Of a stretch of DNA of 64,000 nucleotides, positions 25,401 through 37,400 are shown piece after piece. The position numbers were made by a program, and so were the translations under genes. The DNA is from Triangularia verruculosa (Eukaryota; Ascomycota; Sordariomycetes; Sordariales; Podosporaceae), in NCBI GenBank assembly GCA_033296885.1, contig MU863905.1:186001-250000 (forward strand), written 5' to 3'. Positions within the stretch are counted from its first letter, which is position 1; the number at the start of each line of letters is the position of its first letter. The notes beneath the pieces are model-generated. The model had not been told where the DNA came from. It made no database searches and was given only the letters and a program-made list of their open reading frames with translations.

Positions 25401-27969
25401 GATATCAAGGTGAAGCTGTTTCTATGGTTAGATTCCCATGCAAAATCTCCGATAGGCATAGGCCAGCAGGTCAAGAGCAACCAACGAGGTCTTTTGAACG
25501 ATAATGTCGGATGGCGATATGAAATTTGTCTGTGTTCCCTGTGAGATGGTGTCGCTGCCTATCAAATCTGGAAGCTTTGACGGGACTCGCCTGTGGGAAC
25601 CAACCAACAAACACAAGAGACAGATCCCTCGTGATCTGCACGTGCCATTGAGACCACGTGCAAATTGGACTTGGAATGGAAGAACTCATTTCACCGAAAC
25701 CAACTAGCTGCTGTGTAACCTCGCTATTCACTACACAACAACTGTGCCTCTCAGTTTAATGTAACGTCAACAATCTTCAATGTCAACACCGGATGTCAAC
25801 ATTCTGCCAGTCGACGTCAATATGCGACTGGCTTTCTCACATGCTCCCGACCTCGCCCGCGTGCTGATCTCGCGCCTGTCCTCTTTCACATGATGCTCAT
25901 CCGATCTGCTCATCTCTGATCTCCCTATCTTCAAAGTATCCCTCAGAGTTTCATGATTTGCAGCTTATGTCTTTTTACCCGCATGCCATGTAATGTAAGG
26001 CCATGCAGTCAGCCCTATCTCCACACACCATGACCAGGGACCACCATTGGCAAGCCACAGCCGTTGACAACCATCTCTATCTAGACTTCGGTTCGGCCTC
26101 GCGTCGCGAGCATCAAAAGCCCCACCGTGAGCTCACCACCACAGCTACCATATCTCTTCATTATCGCGCATTTTTGCCTCATTCAAGCCTCACATGTTGA
26201 CCCCCACCTAAAGAATGAGTTGAGATTCCACACCTCGTTATGGAATCAATGTGTATGTACGGTTCTCTCGAAGAGGCATTGATAGACGATGATCATAACT
26301 ACGGCCCAACCGCAAGAAAGAGCAGCAAGGCCACGAGGCCATCTACGATTAAGCAGGTACTCACTCAGCAACCAACCAGTTATCGCCGCTCGCCACCACT
26401 CTTCCTCGACACACATCCACCACCTCTACTCCCAACTCTACTCAAACCCCCCACCACGCTGACATGGAACCTGGAAGATATTCACGTTGCACAAAGAAAC
26501 TCTAAAAACACAAGCTTCTCAGTGGCTTCGGCAACGCTCGGCCCCCAACTCTCAAAGTCAAACTTTGACGACCTGGATAGCCAAGGCAGCCATATAGTTA
26601 TGTAGGCCCCTTATATTATGCCCCCACATCTAAAGCCCGGTAAGACGCCGCTCCATCTTCTGTCTTCCAACCCAGTGTAATGGATCTTCACTTTTTCTCT
26701 AACCGACATCCCCGGGCCGCGTTGTCCACCCTACCTTACCTTCCGAACCGTCAGCCATATAATCTGGAGTATCTCCCGACCACCGGCCACGGAGCACACT
26801 TACCGGAGCCGCAGAGCTGGGCAGACCGTAAGCACGCCCGTTGTCATCTGCGTTGAAACCAACGTCGCATTCTTGATTCCCAAGGTAGTCCAAGATCGAC
26901 ATTCATCCCACGTTATGATATCATAGCAAGCTCAGCGGTGAAACGGGCAAACAGATAGGGGATAATGTTGTATATATACGTGTGTGAAGATGATGTGAGA
27001 CTGAGCCTCGTCTATCTTTCCTAGCAAATCCATCCTTGCTGCCTGTGAGGCTACCTATCTCTGCTGTTACGGTCTCTCAACACTTGGCCATGATGCCTGC
27101 CTCGGATTTCACAGAGAAAAAGTCGAAATATCGCCTTGCAAGCCAGAAGTTCGGATAGATGATCTCTGTGGTGGGAAATCCCCACACGCACCAGTGGCAA
27201 TAGTATATGGCTCGACCAGCGCCTCACTGCCTGTGCATCTGGCTCTTCAATCAGTAAGCTCTATTGATGCCTCGCAAAAAGCATACTAGGAGATGGCTGC
27301 CATCTTCCATCTCCGTCTCCGGATTGCGTAGTACAGCTTCATCATTAGCATCACCATCCATGCGTAAGTTGTTGATCATATACATTTGCCGCCAACAGTC
27401 AACCAACACAACCAACTAACCTTGACCTGGGCACTTGGGTGGCTCATTTCAAAGCAAGATGCAGAAACGCGTGAAATACTCGGCGTGCTTCTAAACAGGA
27501 TACATACTTGATCAACCTCAATATAATAATAAAAAACCTCAGCCTCACCACCTTTCTCACTGAGTCATCAGTTTCACAAAATCCTTAATAATCATCAGCT
27601 ATCTATCTAATGTATCCTTTTTTCCCGTCCTCGTCATCCCTCTTGTTGACTGAAAAAACTATTTGTCTCTCCCAGCCCAGCCTAATCAATTCCCTCCCAA
27701 AGTGAAAACCGGCAATTTTCGTGTGTGTGGTGTGTGCGTTGTCTAATTGCTACGTTTCACAGATCTGGTGTTCTCTGTGTCTCCATGATCCGGACCCAAC
27801 CTCCCCATCGCTGCAAATCGCCGAGTTTTTTACCCATTCTTTTTTCTCCTATCCCTACTATGGTTCTTCCCTAGGTACACCTTACCCGCCCACAGTGCGT
27901 TTCTTGAATGCTTGTAGGGACCAGGGGGGCAACTTCGAGTCTCTCCAATAGAAACGGAAAGAAAAAGCT

Positions 27970-27998
27970 CCCCCCCCCCCCCCTTCCCTTCCCTTCCC
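27970..27998 (-). repeat. C14 tract followed by three TTCCC units (G-quadruplex motif on - strand)
   Basis: Fourteen consecutive C residues are followed by TTCCC three times. On the minus strand this gives four or more G-runs of at least three separated by AA, which satisfies the usual G-quadruplex pattern. A second, similar tract (C12, A, C7) lies at 28098-28117. Confidence 0.75.
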
Positions 27999-29090
27999 AG
28001 AATAAAAAAAATGTCTCTTGCGGATTCACAACCGGGGAACCCTACCTACCTACCTTACCTTGTGCAATGTGTAACAAGACTCAAATTACCCGCATATCCC
28101 CCCCCCCCCACCCCCCCTTTCTCCTTACCCGTCCTTCCCCTTATCTCTTTTTCTTTGTCTCTATTGGATTGGCTTTTTTGTTGAGAAAAGAGGGTGGGTA
28201 GATGTCAGTTGACAGGGTCCACGCTTCCGGAAAGCTGTCTTGTCCTCCCCCCCGATCCCCTTTTCCTGTTTCTCGAAATGGCATCCGCATTCCTTCGTAT
28301 AGTCAGGTCCTTGCGTAACCGTGGGCGCATCCTCCACCTGTGAACATCTCTTTCAAAATCCACAGTCAACATGATTCTTGCATGGCTTGCTTTCTTAACC
28401 AGGACATACCCGGTAAGGAAGAATGGCGAGTGACGAGAAGGGAAAAATAGGAAGAGGTAACAAAAAGGAGAAATCGGGTATCCGCATACCTCGTACAACT
28501 TACCCTTTCAGAGGACAAGCTCCTCCCCTTCCACCCCAAAACTGCACATTGGGATTGTTCCACGATATGCAGAACGAAAGGACCCTCGTGGGGGAGAAGG
28601 ATGGGATGTGATATGTTCCCGGGAATCGTCCCTAGAGGTCTTAGGGGTCCCATGTTACTCGGCATCACCCATCATCCCGCCCCTGCCAGACCCGCCCCTG
28701 CCAGACCAAAAAAGATGGAAATAATACAAACTCATCGGCTTCGGTATTATCGCAGACGTGGGTCCCCCGGTTCCCCCGGTCCTCAACGACTCCCAAGCTG
28801 GCGGGATCCTTCCGACATCCGAAGATCGACCTACGATCACCGTTCTTCCCAAGGGCACCGACATCCGGGAAGCTGCAAACAGAAAGAGCAAAGATTGGAC
28901 AGCAATATCGTCATGAAAAGTCTGTGCCTGAGGAAGGAAAAGATGAAGAAGAAGAGGCCCGGGCGGGTGCAGGGTTGTCTGGCTCTTCCGGGAAGCTGTT
29001 GAGTTTGACCGGTCCCTGAGCTAGCGAGCTGTGCAGGGCCAATATCTGCAAGATAAGTGAGAGGACAGGCGCGGCAAAGGCAGAGAGATG

Positions 29091-29747
29091 TCAGTGAGCA
29101 AGGGATGCCTGATAAAAATAATTTCCTACAGGAAGCAAAGCTGTTAGTGTTTGGAAACCAAAACCTTTTTCGTCATCATTGAACCCACCACAGAAAAATC
29201 TCACGATGCTTCTGAAGAACATGTGAAGGTCCGGCATGAGAAGAATAGTGTGTCTGCTGACATGTGCGTCGTTGCAGTTGCCTCTTCCAAAAGAAGGGCG
29301 GAGAAGTGTTGACGACCAAGCTGACAGGCGCTGCTGCAAAGGCACAAAAGCCTTCCCTCCACTGCCTCGCTCTCTCGGGAAGAAGCAAGCAGGCGGCACC
29401 GAGATGCCATTCCGTGATGTGGCTTGCCTGGAGAAGCTTCTTCTCTCCAACGTCTCCGCAATCGACACATCAACTGCCCCAGCGAGAACATTTTCCGCGA
29501 TTCCATATGCATGTATTCGATAATCGCAAGTGCTGGTATTGAGTCCATCGGCGCCTCCTATGCAGTCATCCGAGTCACTGAGCAGACAACCCATGACAAA
29601 GGTCACCGCCAGATGCCTAATCAAGAACGATGCTGGCCTGTGCTTTCCGTATTTTTTATATTGCAAAGACCTGGAAAAAACGCCATAATAAAGCCTGTGG
29701 CACACTGATTGTTCGAAGGCATCGCCGATTGTGATGTTGATCTCCAT
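29091..29747 (-). CDS. Uncertain open frame, 218 codons, no recognised family
   Basis: This is the longest uninterrupted frame in the interval between the synthase and the AflR-type gene, starting with ATG at 29747. I recognise no domain. The product would contain scattered cysteines and no clear signal peptide or membrane segment. Start context is poor (C at -3). Overlapping frames on both strands reach about 95-115 codons, and a frame of this length is expected about once by chance in 64 kb of this composition. It is listed only because it is the best single-exon candidate here; it is probably not a gene. Confidence 0.15.
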   Translation of the reverse strand: MEINITIGDAFEQSVCHRLYYGVFSRSLQYKKYGKHRPASFLIRHLAVTFVMGCLLSDSDDCIGGADGLNTSTCDYRIHAYGIAENVLAGAVDVSIAETLERRSFSRQATSRNGISVPPACFFPRERGSGGKAFVPLQQRLSAWSSTLLRPSFGRGNCNDAHVSRHTILLMPDLHMFFRSIVRFFCGGFNDDEKGFGFQTLTALLPVGNYFYQASLAH

Positions 29748-32700
29748 CCGCCCAAGATACGCTCGACAGCGGTGGCCATGGGACGTAAAGCATGCATCTG
29801 CCGTGGACCTTGACGAACCAAGTAACTATCCTTGGAGACGCAGTAGTGATCGACAACGTACGCAGGAAGCCATGGCCGGCTGGCTGCTGGATGGCACAGC
29901 GACGTCTGATGGGAATCCTGAGAATCGGTGCTGAATTTGGGATGTTCGTACCCTGATCTCCAGCCTTCCAACCTCTCACCGCAACGTTTCAGCCCGATGA
30001 TCATCGCAGGCACCATGTCCTCGGTAAAGGTGTATTTTCTCCGGTTCCGGCAATCTTTGTATCCAGATCTATGAGATCCAGGATACCAGTATGCATGAGC
30101 AGAATGCTAATGCCTAGAGTAAGACAACAGAGGGTGTTCAGTCAGAGATGAGCTCAGCTGAACTTGAAGCTGGAAACGAATGGCATATGACGATCCGTAT
30201 TCCATCTGATTGAGATATCTCGGAAACCGGAACAACATAACAGGCCTCTTGGGAGGTGGCTTGATGTTCCGGGGTTCAATGATGTGCAGCACAATCGACT
30301 GCCGAAGACGTGATTCCACTGGTGCCAAGGGGGTTTGTGGTGATCGGATAACAGGGAAATTGGCGAAGTTGAAGAAACACACGGGCTTCCGTCTGGAGTT
30401 TCGGCAGGCAGGTCCTGTCTCTCGTCGGCCCGCCTGCATTTGCCGACGGGGGGTCCTCAGTGGTCGCTGGCTGTTTACCTTGTTCAAACGGGCGCCACGT
30501 CAACCGCCAGGGCAGGATGACTGGGACAATGGAGGCGTGGATCGCCGTTGGAGGCGCTCTTGGTGTCTTTGGTTCTTTCTAGGTGGACCAAACATCACAA
30601 TCAGGATATTTGTCCATGTTCCAGATGGCGGTTCCATATGCGCGGGTCCGATGTCCGCCTCTCGAGTAAGGCAACTCGATGTCGAAGATGGCGATCAGCC
30701 ACCGCTTGCACAACCTCTGTCGAATGTTCCAAAACGGCCAGTCAGCGAGCAGGTTGTCGAGTGCGCATTAGGGCCGATTGATGTCTGCTGACAGGCCTCG
30801 CAAAAGCGGTTGCGGGCTGGACAAGCTTCTCACCACCGTTGCAAGAGACGGCAGGGGAGGATTGTGTGACGATCGGCATACCAATACCCAGTGAATGGGG
30901 GGGGGGGCACGGACTTGGTCTTGATGATGGTTCCTTCTCCTTGGAGAGCCGTTGATGATATTGTCTGTGCTGTTTGTGGTCAATTCATGAGATTTGCTTA
31001 TGTAATCCCACCGAGGCCTTCAATCTCCACAGTTCGCACTAGCGGCGGACCGCAGTGGAGCCAAAATTCTCCGAGCCGGTGACTTGCTTGTCTCCATTAC
31101 CTTAACCCACCTCAACTCAACAGAATTTGCCTGCAACATTGGAGTCCCTGTTGTTGTGTTTCACGATGATGCCTTTCTGCTGCCTTAGTTTGACCTCCCC
31201 TGCAAGAGTCTTCGTCAGCCCCAGCGATGGTGGCAACTCCCGCTCCAGTTCCCAGCTCTGTCACCGCCAGCCAGCCTCAGCTGGACTGGAACCGAGCCAT
31301 TTCTCTGCCTCTGGGACCATCTGTGCCACGAATGTCTCTTGCCCAATGGAAGAAAACCAACAATCTCACCTGAGTCCATCGGATATGATTGGCTGAGTCT
31401 GTCCTCGGTACGAGCCAGTCACGAAATACAAGCGAGGCCGGAGCAGTGACATCTTTTTCCACATTGGTCGCTAGACTGGGGAAGTCGGCCAAGGTACCCG
31501 CCGAACTAACGCAACATCTGTCGCACCACACCACCACCTCACAGCTGGATTGCTGGATTGTTCTGAGGAGCATCGGTTGTCGTTCTTGGAACCACACTAA
31601 CAGCCGTTTTCTAGAATAGCGCCGCCAAACTGTTGGCTCAACAGTCAAACGTCGACCAACGGCCACGATTGTATGTTGGTCCTTGATCGACTGCCCCCCT
31701 TGGGATCCTGGGAAGAACAGCGAGGACAGCGACACTGACTTCTTTTTTCGCGCTGCCATGACCTCGAGACCCTGTAGCTGTCTGCCTGCCTTGCAGGTGC
31801 GCGCTCTATTTGCAGGATGCATGCTACCTGCATCGTATTTTCCGTGGCACTCCAGCGAGCCCAGTGCAACTTCGGAGCATGCCCACACTGGCCTCTCTCG
31901 CTGGGTCCATCAGCTTTAGGACTTGGCTGGGTGTAGAGATACGATACAGCACCAATCGAGCTCACCGTGTCGGCATTGTGCCCCCACCCCGCTTATTCAC
32001 TCGCTCACTCGCATATCGAATATGCGACGCTTAACCCGTGGGTGAAAAAGGTGTGACACCAAGCAGGTAGTTCCTCAGCACTCGGTGGCCACTGCGTCAT
32101 ACACCCAGCTTCACGTTCCCTTCACACCAGCTAGTTCACCCCGGCCAGCCTCTTTGCGTCCCTCCTGTTTGCCAGTATCGGTTCTGCTGGGAGCTGGGGG
32201 CGACAGAGGAGCCTGTCTTGCAAGGTTCCGTCCCGAGTTGTGCCGTCTTTCTTCATCTCGTTTGCATCAGGGACGGCATTCAGCCCATGCTGTCGAGCTG
32301 TCGGATCTGTGCACCAGCGACCATCATATCACGCAGGTGTTCCATCTCCCGTGTTGAGTGGCCTCATAGCTTGGAGAGAAGAAACTCCCAGGCATCGCAG
32401 GGCCTCACCTCGCTTTCGATATTCTCTTACTTCTTGGCCAGTGCCACTGAAGCGTGCCCTGTACGAGAAGGGGTTCAGTCATGCCGGAGGATGGCCTGCT
32501 GGTCCCTGTTCTACGGCTTCTGCAAGACCTCTCCCCCTTCCGCTTCCTTGTCCATCATCAGGAGAAAATGATGCTGCCCTACCACAGATATTCCACCGAA
32601 CAGGTCTCACACAACTTGTCGCTCAAGTGGGTCGTGTCTCTAAAATATCGTCCGGGCCTTAGCGCGGTGGACGGCTTCTTTTCTTTTAACCGGGCCTCCT

Positions 32701-32998
32701 CGAGCCCCTGGACTCTTTCTTTTAAGCGTCAAGCTACTTCGTCCTCTTGCCCTCGCTTCTCTAAACTTAATTGTCCCCCCCTCCCAAACGCGCTTACTCC
32801 GTCCAAGGTCAGCTTACCGCTCACTCACGCTGCTGGATCCGTCCGAAAAAGGCTTGGGTAATGGCTGTGGCATCTTACGTCTCCTCCTCGCCGGCTCCCA
32901 ACACCTGATCCACCTCTCCGCACGTCCTATCACTTCGATTTACTGCCCCCATAATACCTTACGTAGTTCTTGCTGCAACTCCCCCGAGCCGCCAAACG

Positions 32999-33183
32999 TT
33001 ATATTATACTCTCCCCCACCTCCCCTGCTTCGTTCACCCACCCCTACTTCTTCAGACTCGTCTTATTACCACCCTCACTCTCCAATCCGTACTTCGCTTT
33101 TCCTGTTTGCAATATCCTCCCAGGTATTCAAACCCGATCTGCAAACCATCCAACCAGCAGTAACAACACATTCACGCCTCAAC
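32999..33183 (+). promoter_or_regulatory. Core promoter and leader of the AflR-type regulator
   Basis: A TATATTATA element at about 32999-33009 is followed by a CT-rich stretch of about 110 bp and then an A/C-rich leader ending in CTCAAC just before the ATG at 33184. No in-frame ATG lies upstream of 33184 in the open frame, although the frame itself is open for a further 330 bp. Confidence 0.5.
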
Positions 33184-34425
33184 ATGGCCTCCTCAAAGCC
33201 TCGTCAACCTCGTCTACGCGCCTCTTGTGATGGCTGCTTTCATGCCAAGGTCAAATGCTCCAAGGCCAGGCCAATATGCTCTCGCTGTCTAGCTTGTGGG
33301 ATCGAATGCCGATACTCCCCATCCAGCAGGGCCGGGAAACCAAAGTCCGATGGGAGCTCCAGCATACACACGACCGTACCAACTGACATGACGGGCATGT
33401 CTTCGCCAGTATCTGATGATAAAGGGATGATGTATTCGGTCCACCAGACTGCCCACCCGCTGTACAAGCTGGAGACCGGATGGCACACACCACCCACCAG
33501 CGTGGATGGAAGCATGAGTAGGACGCACTCCATGTCTGGGTTGGCTATGCTGGGAATGGAAACAGGTTCAGCCAACCACGTGGATCCGACGATGACCGCC
33601 GACATGTACTCGGCAGGCATGCCTTGGACCCCGCCCAACGACTTGAACTCTCAGTTTGTCGATTCACCAGCCATGGCCGCTCAGTTCAACCACGGCCGCT
33701 CCCAGTCGTATGACTTTGCCATGCCGGCATCCATGCCAACATGGACCGACCCAACCGCCGCAGATATGTACACATACGGCCAAGCACAGATTCCGACGCC
33801 TGGAAGCCTGTCGGCAACATACTTTCCCAGCCCTACCGCGACGCCTCAGCTGCGATCGACGCCCAGAACAAAATCCTCGTCAAGTTCGGCAAGCTCTGGG
33901 GGATCTTGCACCTGCTTTACCGCTTGCCTTCAGTCACTGCAAGCACTTCACAACGCTTCCAGCCCTGGGACACCGCCGTTCGACCTCGTTCTCTCACTGA
34001 ATCGCAAAGCCGTGGAGGGATGTGCGTCGATGCTGAGCTGTCCACGATGCATGAGTCGGTCAGGGACACACACGGCTGCAATGCTTCTCGCCACTGTCAT
34101 TGGCAAGATCACCTCCTTCTACAAGAATGCATCGCACACATACTTTGAGAACGGCACCATCCCGGCGGCAACATCCCCAAATGCGTTGGGTGTTAGCCTG
34201 GGTGGATACACACTCATGGGGGAAGAGGGACGATGGCTCGAGCTGGAAATCCTGGCGCGTGAGCTACGAAAGCTGGAGGAGGTGTATGCCCAGTTTCGTG
34301 AGGTCTGTGCAGATCTCTCTGAGGACCCCGAGGTCAGCCGGGCCATGATTGGATACCTCGGGCACAACCTCGGGTCCACCCTCGAAGTCATACACCACAG
34401 GAAAGGCGACATTGCCTACACATAG
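33184..34425 (+). CDS. AflR-family Zn2Cys6 transcription factor
   Basis: Single-exon gene for a 413-residue nuclear DNA-binding protein. The frame is open upstream, but 33184 is the first ATG, with a favourable context (AACATGG). The N-terminus carries a complete binuclear zinc cluster, C15-C18-C25-C32-C35-C42, with basic residues between (AKVKCSKARPICSRC). The middle is rich in M, S, T and P. A serine-rich linker precedes a cysteine-containing C-terminal half (CTCFTACLQSLQALH, then VEGCASMLSCPRCMSRSGT and ARELRKLEEVY) that matches the AflR regulatory domain pattern. AflR proteins are pathway-specific activators of polyketide clusters and bind TCG-N5-CGR. Its position between a melanin-type synthase and a CMR1-type regulator suggests control of the synthase. 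It is not AflR itself: the pathway genes of aflatoxin or sterigmatocystin are absent here. Direct targets are inference. Confidence 0.88.
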   Translation: MASSKPRQPRLRASCDGCFHAKVKCSKARPICSRCLACGIECRYSPSSRAGKPKSDGSSSIHTTVPTDMTGMSSPVSDDKGMMYSVHQTAHPLYKLETGWHTPPTSVDGSMSRTHSMSGLAMLGMETGSANHVDPTMTADMYSAGMPWTPPNDLNSQFVDSPAMAAQFNHGRSQSYDFAMPASMPTWTDPTAADMYTYGQAQIPTPGSLSATYFPSPTATPQLRSTPRTKSSSSSASSGGSCTCFTACLQSLQALHNASSPGTPPFDLVLSLNRKAVEGCASMLSCPRCMSRSGTHTAAMLLATVIGKITSFYKNASHTYFENGTIPAATSPNALGVSLGGYTLMGEEGRWLELEILARELRKLEEVYAQFREVCADLSEDPEVSRAMIGYLGHNLGSTLEVIHHRKGDIAYT

Positions 34426-37400
34426 CCGTCCGCCCTGATGCAACGGCAACGGTCCATTGCATCTGCAGCTCCCCTCTCCCATCAAACACCAACCGTATTC
34501 CGGAGTTCCGAGGCATTTTTCTTGCTGGGTCTCAATATCTTCTCGCTCTTGTCGATTTCTTTTTTGCGATCGGGTCGCTACCGCAGCGTCGGGGATTTGA
34601 TGACCGTGATGACCAGCTCGGAGAGATAATTGTTATTGTCTATTTTTCTTCTGTTTTATTGGTCCAAGATCGCCTGATCAGCCTACCTTCGGATCGCAGG
34701 AAGCGGCTTGTCTTGTCTACGGCGACCTTTCCTGTTGTATATGGCCGTGGTTGGATGCATTTGGCGAAACTAGGCGTTGCTGGAGGTCCTTCTTTCGGCT
34801 ATCTGTTGTTCAAGAGATTATCTTTCTTCCTGGTAGAGGACTTTTATCCTCACGGTTCGACTCTAGGACAGCAATAAAAGAGATGGGCCATGCCGTGGCT
34901 GATATGCCACGAGGCTTTGTCCAGCTTCCAAGTCTACGAGATGGGTGGCGGCGGATTTATTTTTTTCAGCGCCCAGTTATGCCTTACTGTTGTGCAGCAT
35001 GACATGAGATTATATGATCTAGAGAGCATTCGTGAGGGGAGCAACATCAGAGAGAAAGGGCTGGCTTGATTTGGTGTTTTAGCGTTTTGTTTTGCCGGCC
35101 CCCCTGTACTGTATCCTATCTGCCCGACTTTTTTAGAAAGACAATCAAAAAGAGTGAAGAGAAAAATTCCAAGAGACTCTGATTGGTGCAACCTTCTGAG
35201 CCTTTCCTCGTTACAGTGTGTCGTGTCACAGTATCTGGCTGGCTCTTTTCGGGTGGGGTTTTCCGGGGCAACAAGACACGACCAAAATACCTATGCCTTG
35301 ATACGACACTAACCATTCGACCCAAAAGACCCCCTGGCTGGGCCCGGAACAGGGACGAAGCGGCATTGCCGGTGTCCTATCTACAGCCAAGCAGCGTGGA
35401 CAATCCACTATGGAATTGTAATCCGATCTAGGTATGAGACACTGTCAACTATCACATAGGAGGAGGACCTTCAAGACGTGAATTTCTCCCCTATCCCAGC
35501 TTTTCTTCCCGGTCCCCTTTTGCTCTTTCGCTAGGTAGTACACCGAATGTCTGTGGAGAATTCAGGCTCATTCACAAGCCACAACCCGTATCAAAAGGTC
35601 AGCATTGCTAGTGACAGAAACGGCAAGGTCTAAATAAAGTAGTCCTGGCTGGATGCGAGTAACTGCTGTCATAGTAACGGCCACCACGGCTAAAAGATTG
35701 TGGGAGCGACAGAGTCTTTTTCTTGGAAGCGTGGATATCTTACTGCTTGCCTATATGTATTTGCATATCCAATTTGTTCCCTCCTACCCAGGGTTCCGGA
35801 GTTAATACCACCGCGACGATGAAGATAAAACGGTCCCCACTTGACGACTGGCCCGGGAGCAGCACTCCAGCACTTGCGTGATAGACCGGGCAGGGACGAT
35901 GCCCCTTCTGACCTAGACTGGGGACACCCTTGCTGCCTTTGCCTTCCCGATTAGGAACTCGTACAGGGCTTCTGACCAATCGCATTACTCATTGTGACGC
36001 ACGGTCCATCTTTAACCAGGGCCACCTTCTCTCCTCTTGACCCAAACCCCCACTGTGTCTGGGTCCAACCCGCCTTCCATTGTCCCGCCCGCTATTTTCC
36101 TCTGCTTCAAGCAAGAAATGCTGAGGTGTCTGTTTTTCTCGGCAAAAAAAGATCCTTCATCTTCTCTGCCGTCCCCCGCTTAAAAGGAAGCTCTAAGCAG
36201 TCCGCTTCTTCCGCCTATCCCCACAGCAATAACTGATTGACAGCTCTCGACTGATGTTCTATTCTGGGAACCCGCCCTCATCCGGCTTCCCGGGCAATGG
36301 GGATTGCCCACAGCAGCAGACAACCCACGGCCAAAGTTCCCTGCTTCGGGAATTCATCAACTCCCTAGCGAGGTCGCTTTCTTCCCACTGGGACGTCCTC
36401 GAACTTCCCGCGCGCGGGTCGCAACGCAGTCCGCCCACCAGCCGGCCGTCACCGTTTTCGTTGACGACATCGCCTTGGACTGGGCATTGATTATGCATGG
36501 ACCACCACCAACCACCTCCTGCTCACGCATCCTTGTGTAACCCCGCGGTTCCGAAGGCGCATTCTATTGCTAACGGCCCGCGTTACAGTTCCGCTGTTGA
36601 GAAATTCTATCGATTACGCTAACAGATCCTCCAGCAGTTCAGATCTCATCATAGCTCGGCTACTTACGCCGGGTGGCCTTTCCGCCATTCCATCATGGCT
36701 TCGAAGCCACGTTTTCAGCAGTTGTCACCCAGCCTGTGCACCTCGTGGCTCGATTCTGTCGGAATCACTCTCGCCTTTTCCTGGAGAGGAAAGTGTTCAC
36801 GCTCCTAAGATCACATACATACATTACCCCGGGTTATCAACAGCTATCTGTCGGGATTGCCATATGCCGTGGTTACGGTCAAACGATGCGGTCAGGGTTT
36901 GATTGACCCACTGAAGATATACAGCCATGAGTTAATGAGCGGTGTCACGTTATCGCCCACACTCTTCAGTGCCAAATGGCTTAGCTTCTCGGGTGGCGGA
37001 CGGGCCGCTTGCTTGACTGCTTCTCTTCAAGAGATGTAACAGCAAGCCACCAACACATCCCTCCAGTCTGTGGATCAGATCTTGTTGGCACACATGAAGA
37101 AAACATCGTACTCTCGCGATCCAGTCCTATTTTGGACACCGTTATTCGATTACCAGGTTCCAGGCCAGTTTAGAGTTTTCGTCATGGTGTGTCAATCACT
37201 TTGCCTGATATGCAGGGTTTTGTGGAGGCAAGTTCAGAGCGACGTGGATATGGTTGTCAGATAGACAAGACATGCTGTATACAAGACATGCTGTAGCACA
37301 CTCCAAATGCTACCACCGCCAGCAACAGCCGCATCGCATCCCACGTATATGTCATCATGGCCTGAACTCGGAAGCTCTGGACCAGACGCAGTACATTACA

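Larger units (their letters stand above)
21930..32998. other. 11-kb gene-poor interval between PKS and the AflR-type regulator
   Basis: The left few hundred bases are the synthase 3' region, including a (GGTTT)5 tract. No conserved gene was recognised. The longest open frames (218 codons at 29091-29747 on -, 203 at 31277-31888 on -, 193 at 30210-30791 on +) have no known motif and are about what chance gives in DNA of this composition. Pyrimidine-rich, C-tract-rich sequence at 27600-28150 resembles an ascomycete transcription-start region, but no convincing gene follows. Homopolymers include C14 at 27970, C12 at 28098 and G11 at 30897. A 17-bp palindrome (CGCATAT, 3-base loop, ATATGCG) is at 32010-32026. 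Confidence 0.6.

Noticed and set aside
26240..26605. 121-codon frame with ATG and a plausible acidic/basic start
   Set aside because: No motif, no conserved neighbours, and no clear promoter or branch-site support; length compatible with chance.
30210..31888. Frames of 193 codons (+, 30210-30791) and 203 codons (-, 31277-31888)
   Set aside because: No recognisable domain, overlapping frames on both strands, and lengths expected once or so by chance in a window of this size.
32854..33183. 330-bp in-frame extension upstream of the AflR-type protein
   Set aside because: It contains no ATG and consists of promoter-like CT-rich sequence; the family begins just before the zinc cluster.
34840..34880. 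GGTTCGACTCT, resembling a tRNA B box
   Set aside because: No matching acceptor stem, A box or cloverleaf could be formed around it. No tRNA or 5S rRNA gene was found by eye elsewhere in the window.
36254..36490. 78-codon frame after a TTAAAA element and CT-rich stretch
   Set aside because: Poor start context, no clear splice partners and no similarity I recognise.
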